A stretch of 64,000 nucleotides of DNA from Austropuccinia psidii (taxonomy: Eukaryota; Basidiomycota; Pucciniomycetes; Pucciniales; Sphaerophragmiaceae). The notes below the pieces were generated by a model. That model did no database searches. It worked only from the letters and a program-made list of their open reading frames with translations, and had not been told where the DNA came from. The translations under genes were made by a program, and so were the position numbers. Within the stretch, counting starts at the first letter, position 1. Each line of letters opens with the position of its first letter. This document shows, piece by piece, positions 1 through 13,181 of the stretch. The DNA is taken from contig JALGQZ010000015.1 of assembly GCA_023105745.1 (NCBI GenBank), positions 4,239,499-4,303,498 on the forward strand, given 5' to 3'.

Positions 1-599
1 ATTTATGATTAATTAATGAAAGATATTTATAATATTAATGAAAGAGTTTAATATTATTTAATAGTCTTACAATTATAGTAGTAGTGTTGAAGTATTGTTG
101 GAAGATATCATCATTAGTGATCTTATCTAATTTATCAATAACCCTTGTTTATAGAAGGGATATCATCTTACCCTTATACCTTATATCATAGCCCTTTTAG
201 GTGTATTGGATTATATTTATATTGATCCTAATAATATTATATTACTATTATGTTACTTATATCTTACCCTTATATTAACCAGAACCACCCTTTTAAAACT
301 ATCTTACTCTTAAATTATTATAGCTATATTGATATTATTATTGAATCACCTTTAAAAGTACTGACTAGCTATCAAGATTATTATTAATATTAATAGTGAT
401 ATTAAAAAAAAACTCTTTAAATATCTCAAGTATTGAAAAAAAGAATCCCAGAAGAATTAATTAAAAAATAATCATATAATCAATAACAAGAAGTTAAGCA
501 AACCCTCAATTATTAAACAAATATTTACCATTACCATTATTATAATAGTGATCTTTTATTGACAGATTGATGGAGACTGCTGAAGGAAATTCTCTAATC
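1..599. other. AT-rich spacer, no gene seen
   Basis: Very AT-rich DNA made of short ATTAT-type runs. No long open frame or recognisable motif on either strand. Confidence 0.6.
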
Positions 600-1130
600 C
601 AAAAGCCAAAAGACTAAATAATTCATTTTTGATTTCATCAAAAAGGGTATCTTTTTCAGTATACTTAGAGGGGCAGCTAATACACCTTAGCACCCATGGT
701 TATTGGCTAATTCTGAAATTCAAAACATACTCACCAATCATTTCCCCCTCAAGGTACTGCCTATTATTTATCCCACAGTGTGAGATGACAAAGTCCATGC
801 AAAGGTTCATCACTTTTCACCTGGAATTTAGTCACAGGGTCAGTGTCTCAATTGATGATGAGGTTTTGATATCAACCAGGGCAGTTTTAACTGTTTCCAA
901 GAGGGTAAAACTACCCTTAAGATAAATCAAACATTTTAGAAACTGTTTTTACTGGTTTTGGCATCTTTTACACACATTCTGATGTGTTTTGAAGTCTTAA
1001 AACCAGGTATTACTATTGCAATGGCTGATTTGAGGGTCCAAAATGGCTAAACCCAGCCCTTTTTTGGTCTCAACCAGGGTTCAATGATAGCATAATTGGC
1101 TTTTCTGTTGTCAGGGTGTTTTCCACGACT
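600..1130 (+). repeat. dispersed repeat, inverted copy at 28290-28680
   Basis: Blocks such as GAGGTTTTGATATCAACCAG (near 864) and CAGCCCTTTTTTGG (near 1054) recur in the same order on the minus strand at 28290-28680, at roughly 70% identity by eye. The open frames here (for example 629-925 plus) resemble nothing I know and are probably incidental. The element type is unknown; it may be part of a diverged LTR. Confidence 0.55.
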
Positions 1131-1789
1131 GAAATGAGAAAATTTTACTTTTTTATTAGGAGAATTGATGGATATCAAAGAATTTCTTCTTTGCCCCACT
1201 TTTCTCTTCATGTTAGAATCCTTTCCTTTTATAATTAGTTTAAACACTGTTGAACCAATCAATAAATGATTCCAAACACCCTTTTTAAATGATTTTAAAC
1301 CTTTTAGCCATGTGAAAAAAACATTATCATCATTTTTTGCAACTCTTATAATCATTTTTACCCCTTGAACCACCCCATAAGTGAATGAAAGCATCTTTCA
1401 TCACTGTTGACTTTGTCACTTTGTTTCCAAATTCACTCTGGTCACTTTTTGGCATGTTTCATCTTTAATGATCCTCTTAAAGACTCTGCTCTTATATTAA
1501 TTGCCTGCAGCTCTTTGTTCAATTAATTCCAATTGAAATTGCTCTTGAAGAAATTTCTTTTGTAGCATTAAATATCTCTTGTACAGTATTGTTGGATAAA
1601 TTTTTATTGTTGGTAAAACAAGAAATCTTTATAATATTATTGTTCTATACCAATAAAGCTCAAAAAATAAAACTGGCATGTTTTCTCTTAAAAATTCTAT
1701 TTCATACTATTTACAATCAATTCTTACCTTAAACAAATTTTGAGGACAGGAAAAGTACTTGATTGTTAATAAAAGCTTCATAATCCCAC

Positions 1790-2617
1790 CTTACAGATTT
1801 AATCATCACTAAGCCTTAAAATACTGATCATTTCCTGTGGATACCATCAGTACACATCTACTAGAATCCTTTGGGACTCTAGAAGGGAAGAATTTACTAT
1901 AAATAGACCTCTTTTTACCCTATTTCCCGCTCAGGCGCATCAAAAACAATAAAACACTAAACAAAAAGCTAAAATCTTTATTCTTTATATATAAATCTTT
2001 CATATTGTTGAATACAAATGGTAATATTAATTATAATCATCAATCTTGATGTGATTACTACATTTTTTTAATTGTTTTTGTTATATTTCTCTATAAATCT
2101 TATTTTCCACATAAAGCTAAAAAATATTTGTAATTTTGCTTATTTTATTTTGTAACTACAATTTAAATAAGTTGTGTTTACATATTTTGGTGTAAAATAT
2201 TTCAAAATTATTATATTGAGTATTAAAAGTAGGTAATTTTCCCTTTTATAATAATTTCTCTTTACTATTACTTTTGAAAATTCTTTTATTAATATATAAC
2301 ATTAATATTGGTAATATTATTCTTATTAATTGTTTTTTATTTTCAAAAAGCAATTTTTCACACCTTTATTATTTGTTGGTAACAACAATAAAGAGCTTTA
2401 AATATATTTATTCTCATATATCATTATATTCATCTTTATAATATAAATTATATTATTCTATTTACTTAATAATATAATAAGTTTATGCCATAATTATAAT
2501 AATTCTTTATGCTTATGATTATTCTTTTTTTCATTTATTAAATTGATAAGTACATTAATAGTACAATAAGTGATGTATTTTCAATGTTTACTTATTGTTT
2601 CATAGTCAAACCTTACA
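1790..2617 (+). repeat. LTR fragment (family alpha, 3' part with promoter)
   Basis: This is the 3' part of the same LTR family as 56494-58457 and the outer LTR at 41028-54585. It has the conserved block ending ACTATAAATAGACCTC, then about 700 bp of shared AT-rich sequence, and the conserved terminus CATAGTCAAACCTTACA ending at 2617. The LTR 5' end (TGTGAACC) is not found upstream, so the copy is truncated. No primer-binding-like site follows, so this is a solo or 3' LTR remnant. Confidence 0.7.
1898..1906 (+). promoter_or_regulatory. TATA box of LTR family alpha
   Basis: TATAAATAG is followed by a conserved pyrimidine-rich stretch (CTCTTTTTACYCTATTTCCC). The same block occurs at 41714-41722 (minus) and 57705-57713 (plus), each inside an alpha LTR, so it is the likely Pol II core promoter marking the U3/R boundary. 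Confidence 0.65.
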
Positions 2618-5184
2618 TAGAAACTGAGACTTTGTCATAATTTTAACATTGTTATTTTGAATAAACCTTTTCTACATACACAATTTTCAGATATAAATTT
2701 TTTTTTCAGAGACTTCAATTGAAATCTATACTTACATTTTTGAAAACCCTTCCCCATAAAACTTATTTAAATGGATATAATGAATGTATTTACTCATATT
2801 TTTAGATTTCTCACAAAGAGAATAAGCTATACAGTTCCTCCAAGATATTGAAAAGTGAGAAACAAAAACAATCAAAAATCCCCAATATGAAACTTCACCA
2901 TATTTAATTTCTCTATCCATTTACAACCTATTTCTGTGAAAATTTGTCAAAATTAATCACAATTCTAAAACGCTTTCTTGAAAAATTAATCAATCACAAA
3001 TTTATGCCATTAATCACAGGCTATGAAAATCTGGGAAAAATAATTTTCATTTCTTTTTTATGTGTAATATAATATTGATATTTCTATGATTCTCTCAAAA
3101 TGTAGTGAATCAAACGCTAGTGATATTTTTAATTCAATATTTGTATTATTGTCCAAAAGAAAAGAAAACAATTTTCATGAAATCACCTTCAGAGTATTAT
3201 TTCAATATTACATATGTTTTTGGATTCTTAGTTTAATTTTGATTTATAATTTTTTACCAACAATTATGAAGTTATCTATATATTTTTCTTTTCAAATAAA
3301 AAATATTTCATCTTAATGAAAAATAAAAGATAATCATATTAAAGTTCCAAATATACATATTCATAAATTTTACATTTTTATTTGAGATGGCAGTTCAACA
3401 ATTTAAAAATATCTTACAGTCTTAACCAATCTTGTTACTGAAATGAACAGTCAGTAAGAGCTCATAAAAAAGAATTAAGGCCTTTTAATAATTATCTTGT
3501 ATTAAATTTTATTGGAATGTAAAAATTTTTAATATTGAATTCTGCTCACATTGCCTCAATATTTTCCTAAAGTTCAGTATATCTGAATGTAAAACCTTAG
3601 AATTTTCATAGCTCAGTTCAAATTTTTTTCAAGGTTTTATATCTTAATTATGTACAATTTTCCTTTCAAATAACATACATTTCATTTTCACTAAATAATA
3701 TGATCAATATCATTTCATTTTTAATCATATGTTAGGCTCAGTAGTCAGTTAAGATGGGTGAACTGACACAGGCCAAATAAATACTTTGTGAATCAAATAA
3801 AAATAATTCAAATCTTGATATAGTTTATATCTATATATGCAATGAAAAATTTTCCATTGAGTAATTCCACAACTCTTCATTTAGTTTATGAATTTCAAAT
3901 AAAGATTACAAAATAAGAAATGATGTTAAAGACCAAGGATATGTATAATATGTTCCATAGGACCATTGGAAATAATTCTATGAGATGTTCCCAAAATAAA
4001 AAACAATGTTTAATTTTAATTAATATAAACCCTTAAGATTTCACTTTCCAAAACTAAACTGTAAGTTGTCACATACATAGACTTAATTATTGTATACTCT
4101 TCCAGATTTTTTGGAGGAAATATATAATTTACAAATCAATAATAACTCCTTCACTTCTCCACAAAATAAAAGTATGTTAAGATAGGAGTAAATTTGATTT
4201 TGGAAGAAATTTTAAAACAATTAATTAATCTATTTCTTTCTCACTGGCTGTGCTTATTCTCATTTGAGAGTTCACTTTTTCTAAAACATTGATAAACTAA
4301 TAAAACCCATTTAATTAAGCTAAAAATCTAATTAATTTTGATATGCATAATTTTATATTCATATTTTATTTGATTCAATCTCCCTAATGATAAAACATTT
4401 GATTTCAATTTTTCTTTTTTACTATTTTATCAAAATCTTTGCCTCCATATTATACATCAACTAACAAAATTAATCATCTTCTCCGCTCCAACCTCAAAAT
4501 CCAGCTCTCTTTTCAAAAACTTTCATTGCATCTTCTAAAACTACCAACACAAGAACAATTGATACAAATGTTTCTCTATTTCTTCCTAGTTACTAATTAC
4601 AGACTCACCTATGCTTGGTGAAATTTATCACGATAATTTTAGGGATGAAAACTCAAGGCTCTTTCGGACTTGAACCACCTACCTATGAGAAATCAACCAA
4701 CCTTAGCTGTCCTGATGATGATTCTTTCAAAAAAAGCTATTTATTTTTCAAGCTTTCAACAATAGATCAAAGTACTTATGGTTGCAAAATATCCATTCCT
4801 GCAAGCCATAAGGCTAGCATTTTGGCTGAATTAGCTTCTTATGGAATTCAACACCAAAATTTTTAATGGTATACTCATGCAGCTACTCTTTCAGATATCA
4901 TTATTATTAAAGTCATTAACAAACACTGTATGAAAGCATTGAAGAAAAATTCATTTTTTTCATATGAACTGGATTTCTCAGAAAGCTCTCTTAAGTTGAT
5001 TATTGGATAAATGATTTAAAGATGGTTGAGAGGTCAAAAAAATCAATTTTAAAAACCCGAGATTCAATATTATAAAATAAATAAAGACCTTAAAGAAAGG
5101 TATTTCAATTCTTCACTTTTATATTCAAATTTTTTATTACTAATGTGTCATATTTCTAGTTATTTGAGAACCATCAAAGGATCT
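2618..5184. other. AT-rich spacer, no convincing gene
   Basis: Mostly AT-rich with short chance frames. The only stretch with a more protein-like reading is 4439-4866, listed separately. Confidence 0.5.
4439..4866 (+). other. two adjoining unassigned open frames, possible gene remnant
   Basis: A 60-codon frame (4439-4621) is followed, in another frame and overlapping slightly, by an 83-codon frame (4615-4866). The second contains SFGLEPPTYEKS and KISIPASHKASILAELASYG, with higher complexity and more Pro, Ser and Gly codons than nearby AT-driven frames. I do not recognise a family. It may be the end of a decayed gene or mobile-element protein, or chance; no splice pattern was convincing. Confidence 0.2.
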
Positions 5185-7013
5185 TGTGATCCTTGAGCTA
5201 TAATCTACATACCCGAATAGTCCAAAATAATATTAAAATAAATTATGAACTATTAACAACCCATAAGTCATGCATATATATAAAATTTATTGTTTTTTAT
5301 TCAAGAAAAGATGGCTAATATTATATGAGTAAGTAAATTCATGGGTTTAAGACCATATTTGGGTTCTACACAAATATTTACCTAGGGTAGCTCGGAAAAG
5401 TGAATAAGCTTAAATTAACTCTATTAGGTGGTAATATTGAAAATACTTCGACACCACATCATCAATAACACATAAAGGAATTGTGAAATTTTTGTTTTTC
5501 TCAATTTCATGCCAAAACGATGGGAATTTGAGAAAGAACATGTTAAATATACACTAAGAATAGTGTTATGCATGTTTATGGCACTTAAAATTACTGTATT
5601 TGTACATACGTATTTGGTACACCCATAGTGGATATTAGTCTTGAAGCCTGAATTACTATTTCTGACATGAAAATAGCTAAAGGGGACAAAAGACATCAAA
5701 GGGAGACAGGGTACCTAACTTGTGAGGCCTATGAGGCATCAATAGCTCTAAAGCCTGGATCCAAGGCTAATCATGTTCCAATTAGTATAATTAAACCTTT
5801 TTGGAAGCTTTTTACCAAGTTAAAGTCATATTAAATCATAAGAAAATAGAAAATAAGATGCTATTTTGATGAGTCAAGGAGGTAATGAGCTACTCTGACT
5901 CCTGTAAACATGTCAGTTACTAATGATTTTTTGTAATTAATTGTTGAAAGAGTAATTAAAACCATTTTTGGACTAGTATCTATCCATTTACCTCATGGGA
6001 ACCAGCTACAGCTGTGCTATTTGCAATTCTATGTAGAAATAAGGTACAAACTTCAAAAATTAATTAAAGATACAATTCTTAATGAATATTTCTGAGCTTT
6101 TCAGTACCAATGGGGAAAGGGATGATCCATTCTAAAGCTAAAAAAAAGTCTTAATTTATATTTCAAATTGAAGGCTTAACTTAGAGCTCATTTTTGATGA
6201 TTCCATGTGAAACACTGAATCATCAAATTTGCACAGAAAATAAAATTTGTGATGAAATTTCCAATTAAATTGATACCTTTCAGAAATTAATAAATCTTTT
6301 TAAATATAAAATTTTTGAAAGTTTTTAATCCTTTATTTATTAACCATAAATGGGTTGGTAGTCACATAAAATGACTTAATTGAGTGAATATGATAATCTT
6401 ACATAAAAAAAGTTGTGTAACCAATTATCCAAGAAGGATTAGTAGTTTTTCAATAACCTCTTTTTCAGTCTTCCTCATTTAAAGCCTTTGTGAGCTGTTT
6501 TTGACTTAAAAAAGGCTTCCTCTTGCTGTTTTTTTCCAAATCATCATATGATTCAATCATACTATTAGTACCAAAAAGTAAGTATTAGTTACTTCTTTTT
6601 CAATCAATCAAAGATACATTAAATCATATAAATATACTATTTATAGTATTAGTTAACTATTATATTTTTGTATTTCTGTTATTATATAGCTTTGATCCTT
6701 TAAACCCACAATTAATCTGTCAAATCACTCTACCGATTCTTATCAAGGTATTATTGGAGTATTAGTGGGTGCTTTCACTTAATTCTTAATGTTTTTTTCT
6801 AGTAATAGTTTTCTTCAATAATTATCTTTATAGTTATTCTTTATTAATATAATTGACATCATTTTAATAAGAAGTTTTATTATTAAATACTTCTTGTAAC
6901 AAGTAAAAGAAATAATCAAGTAATTAATCATTAAATTGTTATTACAAGAAATTTCTTTATTATATTTCATGAGAAAAGTAATATTATCAAGAGCTTAATA
7001 GTCAAATATTACA
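5185..7013 (+). repeat. solo LTR, family beta (1829 bp)
   Basis: It starts TGTGATCCTTGAGC and ends GTCAAATATTACA. The flanks GATCT (5180-5184) and GGTCT (7014-7018) match at 4 of 5 bases, as expected for an old target duplication. It shares long blocks, inverted, with the solo LTR at 41889-53518. There is no internal domain, so it is a solo LTR left by LTR-LTR recombination. The open frames inside (for example 5424-5699 minus) are not credible genes. Confidence 0.75.
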
Positions 7014-9426
7014 GGTCTCCAATCACCTTCTTGGATCAGAGCAAGCACAGTTACTTATACCTTCTCAAGAATGTTCTTCAGATACTGAGAAAGGTTCTGA
7101 TGGAAATTTGACTTCCTTTTTTCTTCCTTGGAGAATTAAATAATATACTCAATTCCTCTATAATGTTGAAAAAAATATCAGTCAATATATGCTTGAAATG
7201 AAAGGAAAAAGAAGGGATCTCAGTTCTATTGAGCACAGCCATGTATATAGTATTAAATAATGAGAGCTCCAATATCCAATTTTTAGAGGACTTCCCTCTT
7301 ATCATTGTAATCCTAATTTCAAAAGTATTTCAATAATATGAATATTATTGTAATTTCAATGACAAAATATACTAAATCCTTAAATAAAATCTCAGAATCT
7401 CTCCATGTTTCAGTAGAACTATAAACAAAAATATCCCAAATCCTTTTTTTAGAAAATTTCTAAAAATGTTATCCATAATAACAAGCTTCAATTACACAAT
7501 TAATAATCACACATATTTATTTGCAAATGAAAATTTCAAGATATATTTTGTTTTATCCATTCTTATTTTCCAATTTTATACTAGTTAACATTTTCCTTTT
7601 CTAATGTCAAATCTTTAGCTAATTCTCCCATAATGTAATGTTTATACCCAAATAATTACAAAATTAATATTTAAGAAAAATATAAAAATAAATTGCAAAT
7701 TTTCAAAATTTTTATATGCTAATTTTTACAACAAAGAGTATTCTCTATTTTGAAAACCAACATATTTCAAAATTAATTATAATTATATCAATTCATAAAG
7801 GAAAAATAATTTTTTATTTATTTATTATACTTTCAATTAGTATATGTTTATCTCATTTTATTTCTGATGATTATTTTTAATACATCTTCCTTTTTATGTA
7901 TAAGAATACAGTAATAAAACAAAGATTTCTCAACTATCCAAACTACTTAATAGCTGGATTATTCATACATAAGATTCATGAGTCAAAATTACAAAAATTA
8001 TTCCATTGTTAAAATATGATAAATATTTTTTTCAAAAGAAAAAATAAAAGCTCTTATATTTATTTTTACAAAGCTTCATATCTTAAGCCTAAATAAAACA
8101 AACCATAATTTGGAGATATAAAGTAATTATTAATTATTGACATTTGACTTTTGCTTTCCAAAATTATATTTGTTATTATGTTTATATTTAACTAGTATAT
8201 CATTCAAGTACAACACCTTTTAGCAAGATAATTAATGTTATTTGTGTAAAGAAGTCTTTACTTCTTTCTAATTATATTATCAATTAATAATATAAATTTT
8301 TCCCTTTGGTTTTAAATTAAATCCATGCTACAGTGCAAATGAATATTTTTGTTCAAAAACATTTGATAATAAAAAATTAGTTAAAAGCTATATTTTCATT
8401 TATTTTTCTAGTAATTTTTGATCTATATTCATATATATCAATAAAATACTTATGCTTTTTTTAAACAAAAATCCAAATTTCTTGATCATGTTTTTAGTAT
8501 TAAATTGACTTAATCTTACAATAACCTTTATAATTTTTGGAGAAATTATTCCTCATTTTATTAATAATTGTATTCAAATAGCTTTATTTATTAGCTTATT
8601 CTTTGATATCTATTGATTTATTCTTACTTACGGCTCAGGGAAAAAGTTTCTTTTGCTTAGATGACAAGGATTATTAAGATATTTTATATTTGCATACTAG
8701 TTAAATTAATCATCAAGATCTTCTCAATATCCATCAAAAATATCTTGGTATTATGTATATGTGAGGCTTTCACAAAAGAATTGAGTTATCCAATCAAATA
8801 TAATTTTCATTTAAGTATCATTCAGCAGATATGTTCTTAATCCTTTTTAACATATATCTATAGTACGTTTCAGTAAGTAAGGCTTTCAGGAAATTTGCAT
8901 TTTATTAAAAAGCAGATGTATTTTAACAAAACATTTTCTTCCCTGTAAAGAGAGGCTTTTAAATACCCACTTATCAGCTTGATAATCCACTATTTGATTA
9001 GAATTTAAATTTTTATTGGTAGTTATCAGATTTCATGTATTCCAGGTATGGGTTTTTGTTATTTAAAACTAAGGATGATAATGTAGCATCACCAAATTTC
9101 TTTATATTCCAAATGGTGATTATTTCAGGGCTTTTTTAAAACACATCATAAAAAAACAAAATTTCCATTTTGGTGAAGTTTTAAATATCCATCATATTTA
9201 TAAGCTGACAAAAGAATATTGATAACTTTCTGAACTTATAATGAGGAAAATTTATTCTGGACTTTTGTAAAGGAATTAATTTCCCACTTGAAAACTCAAA
9301 ATTTACAGAATTGTCTACCTCTTCATTCTCAGGAACTAAAAAATTCCATACTTTTAAAAAGAAATATTGAATTTGGAAGATAACTTTAATTCCAAAAAAA
9401 AATCATAAATTTTCAATTTACATTTT
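7014..9426. other. AT-rich spacer, no gene seen
   Basis: AT-rich sequence without recognisable coding, repeat ends or RNA gene. The 75-codon frame at 7078-7305 (minus) has no family resemblance. Confidence 0.55.
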
Positions 9427-11589
9427 TGTAAGTTTTGTTTATGAAACTCTTGATAATAGTAACAATATCAAGAGTACTATGAGTGTCCTCAGTAGAAAAA
9501 TATAATATGATAACATATTATAACCAGAAATTTAAATATAATTATTAAAAATAATTATATGTAAAAAAAATTAATTATTATTATCAAAACAATAATAAAA
9601 AAATATAATAATTATAATAAATTATAATTATTCTATTATTGTTATAGTCACTGACAATTATAACAATAAGAAGTGTAAAGCTCTTAATGAGACAATTACA
9701 CATGGAAAATATAAATATTTAACCACTTATAAATAATATATAAATATTATTTAAAAATAAATTAAAACACACATTGTGTAGGAATAATTCTTATAGAAAA
9801 ATTCTATATAAAAAAACTAATAATACATAAAAAATATATAGAATTTTAGAGAAAACTTACTTATAATATTTATTTAATACAACAGGTCAAACAACAACAG
9901 TTATTTTATCAAACAATAATTATAAGTTAAAAAATGCCAAAAATCAATATTTCAAATCATAAAACAACTTTTTATAATAAAAAATATGATTAAAGAGTTT
10001 TTGAGAGGAATTTGTGGATTTTTAAAAATATTTTAAAGACAATAATTTTATAAAATAAAATATATTATAGGTGATTACAACAATAACCTAATTTCTATTA
10101 TTTCAATTCTTTAATTTAAGGTTTATAAAGACTAAAATACTTAAGAAATACTTTAATAATAAGATTTTATATATACTAAAACTTTACATGTTTAAATGTC
10201 TAATATGATTGGATTGATAATTGATGATGGACCAAAACAGTGATGAAAAGACTCTTTTTATGTCTACAGAGCAACTCTCATGATTAATAATGGATATAGA
10301 GGGCGTGCTCAGGTAAAAACTGAAAAACCATGCTTAAAAATAAGGTTCTTAGCTTAAGGTAACTTATTTTTAATTTCAATTCAAAGTTACCAGTGTTATT
10401 CTTAGCTCCAAGTAGCTTTAATCCTCATTTAAGTTAATTACTTTAAGTTTTAATATAAAATAAGCTTATTTATATCAAATTTCATCACATGAAAAGCTTA
10501 AAGATAGAGTTCCAAGCATAAATCTCTTGAACTCAATTTTTAATTAATTTTTAAAGAAATATTAATTTTCTTTAAGTATAATTAAAGGAGTAAATTTTGA
10601 CACTAATTACCCACAAAATCTATTTATAAAAGATACTTAAAACTTAATTTATACATAGATAATATTCAATTGTAAGCTGTGTGAAATTTCAAGCAAATCC
10701 ATTAAGAATTGGATTTTTCATGAATTTCTGAAGTTATTGCCATTTTTCCACATAAAAGAGCAATACACACTAAACCTTAACTTTTGATAAGGTTTTAATG
10801 CTTTTAACCTTAAATTTTTAAGCTTATTTAAGCTTTGACAGGTCTCAAAACTTTAATTTCAAGCCTGCATATCGGGATTTACCCTTTGGCAGCTTGAAAT
10901 TCCTGTCCAAATTGGGATAAAACCAATTTAAACCTTAAGGTTGGATCAAAATCTAATCTTAAAGCTTAAATAAGGTTGAAAATCCTCCAATACAGGTGGA
11001 CAACCTTAATTGAATCCTTGCAGATCCAAAAGGTTGGGTACCCCAGCTCTGTTTGGTCTTTTTCCTTTGTCCCACCTTTTTGCGTGGATTTTGCCCTTTT
11101 ATTTATTTAAAGCCATAATATGGCCTTAAACACTTTTAAATTGAGCTCACACAGGATTTACATTCTTTATGTCAAATCCTTAGCCAATTCAGTAAATATA
11201 CACAACACCTCAATTTTAACCAAAATTTTGGTAAGTTTGCATAAACCTTATGCAACTTTAAATTTAAGCTTATTTAAGCTTAAACTTAACAAGTATAAAA
11301 AAATATTAAAAAAGTTACATTAGTACTTTGAGATTCTTAAATCTTCCAATACTATAAGAAATAAGCTTTTTTGGGTATAACACCCTATGGGTGTACCCTA
11401 GGTCATTCTTGGTGAAGAATCCAGAAATGACATAATATTTGTAACTTTGTTTATCCAAAAAAAATGATACTTATTTTTTGTTATTTTTTATTTTAAATTC
11501 AATTGAAAAGTCTGTTTAAGACTAAATCATCTGTATATAAAATCATTTGTGGCCTTGTGGGTATGTTATACATACCTCACAGGCTCACA
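9427..11589 (-). repeat. solo LTR, family gamma (2163 bp)
   Basis: Read on the minus strand it begins TGTGAGCCTGTGAGG (at 11589) and ends ATAAACAAAACTTACA (at 9427), the same termini as the other LTRs here. The flanks are ATTTT (9422-9426) and ATTTC (11590-11594), 4 of 5 matching. The portion 9427-10968 is closely matched by 54953-56493. No internal domain remains. Confidence 0.75.
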
Positions 11590-11672
11590 ATTTCTTTATT
11601 AAACATTTTCTAACCTAAGTTATTGTAATTATAATATATTTAAGGTATTATTCTCAATTCCTTACTACAAAA

Positions 11673-11696
11673 GGGGGTGTCAAATTCACCAAATCC
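11673..11696 (+). repeat. left terminal inverted repeat
   Basis: 24 bp beginning GGGGGTGTCAAATTCACC. It pairs with the inverted sequence at 17697-17720 at 21 of 24 positions. Confidence 0.65.
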
Positions 11697-12119
11697 TGCC
11701 TTAAAATAACACAGGATTTGCCTTCCAAATCCCAACACTAAATCACAGGTTTTTCATGTGTAAATCACATAGTATTCTAGCTGAGTCCCCTTGTATTTTC
11801 ACCAAATCCCATGAATCTTGGATTTAAGTTTGAAACCTAACCCAAATGAGTATTCACACTTCAAAACTGTAAAAAATGTTCTTCTGCACTCCATTTTTGA
11901 AAATCTGACCAAAATGTTTACAATCCATTTATATTTCTTCATCCATATAATAATTCCTTGTTCCAAAGCAAAACACATCAAGTCAGATATTAAGATAACC
12001 TCCAGAATTACTCATACATCACTTCACTTAGTCCATACTTATTATTTAACCATAATTAATTGGCTTTCAATAAAATCCAATTTCAATTCATGTTTTGGTA
12101 CTAGTGGTTCAATGTAGAT
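11697..12119. other. left subterminal region of the Harbinger-like unit
   Basis: AAATCC/GGATTT motifs are scattered near the end, as in the right subterminal region, and are possible transposase-binding sites. Frames at 11799-11981 (minus) and 11818-12117 (plus) overlap each other and look like chance. Confidence 0.4.
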
Positions 12120-13181
12120 TGGAAGGGCACCTTTATCAAATCAGCATGGGTTTCAGCTTATGGACACTGAGGTCAATAAAAAATAAGTAAATTGCCTAAA
12201 CCTTAGCTCAAGAAGCATCCAAGATCAAGGGAAAAAATATAAAAAGAAATATATGGTGAAAAAATTCAAAAAGCTAACTGGGGCTGGACTAACCAAAGAA
12301 GATGAGAGTAAAGGAATCAAATCAATGAGTGAAAATCTTGAAGTTTTGTGTCCTTTCTATTCTGAAATAGATTCACTCTTTGGCCACAAACCCAATTTCA
12401 CTCCCATTGCAAGCTTTTATCCACAAGAAATAAAAAGCTTAAGTGGTGATGATGATGATGATCTTTTTCTTAATAAAGTAATTTATTGTCTCTTTTTCTT
12501 TTTACCTGAGATAGTCAAAGCTCATTTAAATTTTAAATGAGAATAATAATTTGGAATCACCTCTCAATCTTTATTGTTTGCTCAATAATGATGATGAATT
12601 AGTTCAAGAGTAAAACCTTCAATATGAATCAGTAAGTAAATATAAGACTGATATTTATTAAATCCAATGTTAATTATTTGTCCTTTGACCAGCATATTAA
12701 ATCCATAATTCATCAAACACAAAAGGGTAATCAATAATTGATTCCCAAATTTAATGACAAGGGTGGATCTAGGAAAAGGTCAATGGATATTTTTTCACCT
12801 ACATATGCAAATTTTCTTGAATCATGGCAAAAGGGTATGTATTGAATTTATGGTTAGACTGATCAATCCTACTTACAAGAGTCATGATTGTTAGCCTGGC
12901 AATCCAGTGATAATGTTCTTTTGGAGTGAAACAGGGAGAGATGGAATGAAGAAAAAGGGAGGAATATGGAAAAGCAATGGTTTGAAGTCAATATACAAAA
13001 GCAAATGGAGTTTGATGAGAAACAACACACCAAGAAATATGAATTTGAAATAGGAAAGTAGAATCTGGAATTGGAGCTCAAGGAAAAGCCATTCCAGATG
13101 GATCTCACTATAGTGGGATTGTCATCAAGAAGGCCAATTGCAGATCTGGAATGCATTCTGACATTAATTCATAAAAAATAA
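12120..13181 (+). pseudogene. Myb/SANT-like DNA-binding partner protein of Harbinger element, decayed
   Basis: Translated pieces follow the order of Harbinger-associated Myb/SANT-like proteins. A broken helix region at 12120-12250 (FIKSAWVSAYGH, then GKKYKKKYMVKKF) is followed by an open frame 12253-12540 with LTGAGLTKEDESKGI, a cysteine-containing CPFYSEIDSLFGHKP segment and an acidic DDDDD run. A distal Glu/Lys-rich coiled-coil tail at 12930-13181 (frame with MEKQWFEV, QMEFDEKQ, KYEFEIGK) ends at TAA 13179. In-frame stops at about 12170-12190 and 13050, and a frame change in the N-terminal part, show decay. An intron may start at GTAATT 12477. In this family the protein binds the transposon ends and helps bring the transposase to DNA in the nucleus. 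The family call rests on motif memory. Confidence 0.55.

Noticed and set aside
12869..13156. 95-codon minus-strand frame rich in Ser and Phe
   Set aside because: Antisense to the Glu/Lys-rich coiled-coil tail of the Myb/SANT-like pseudogene, which explains the composition.
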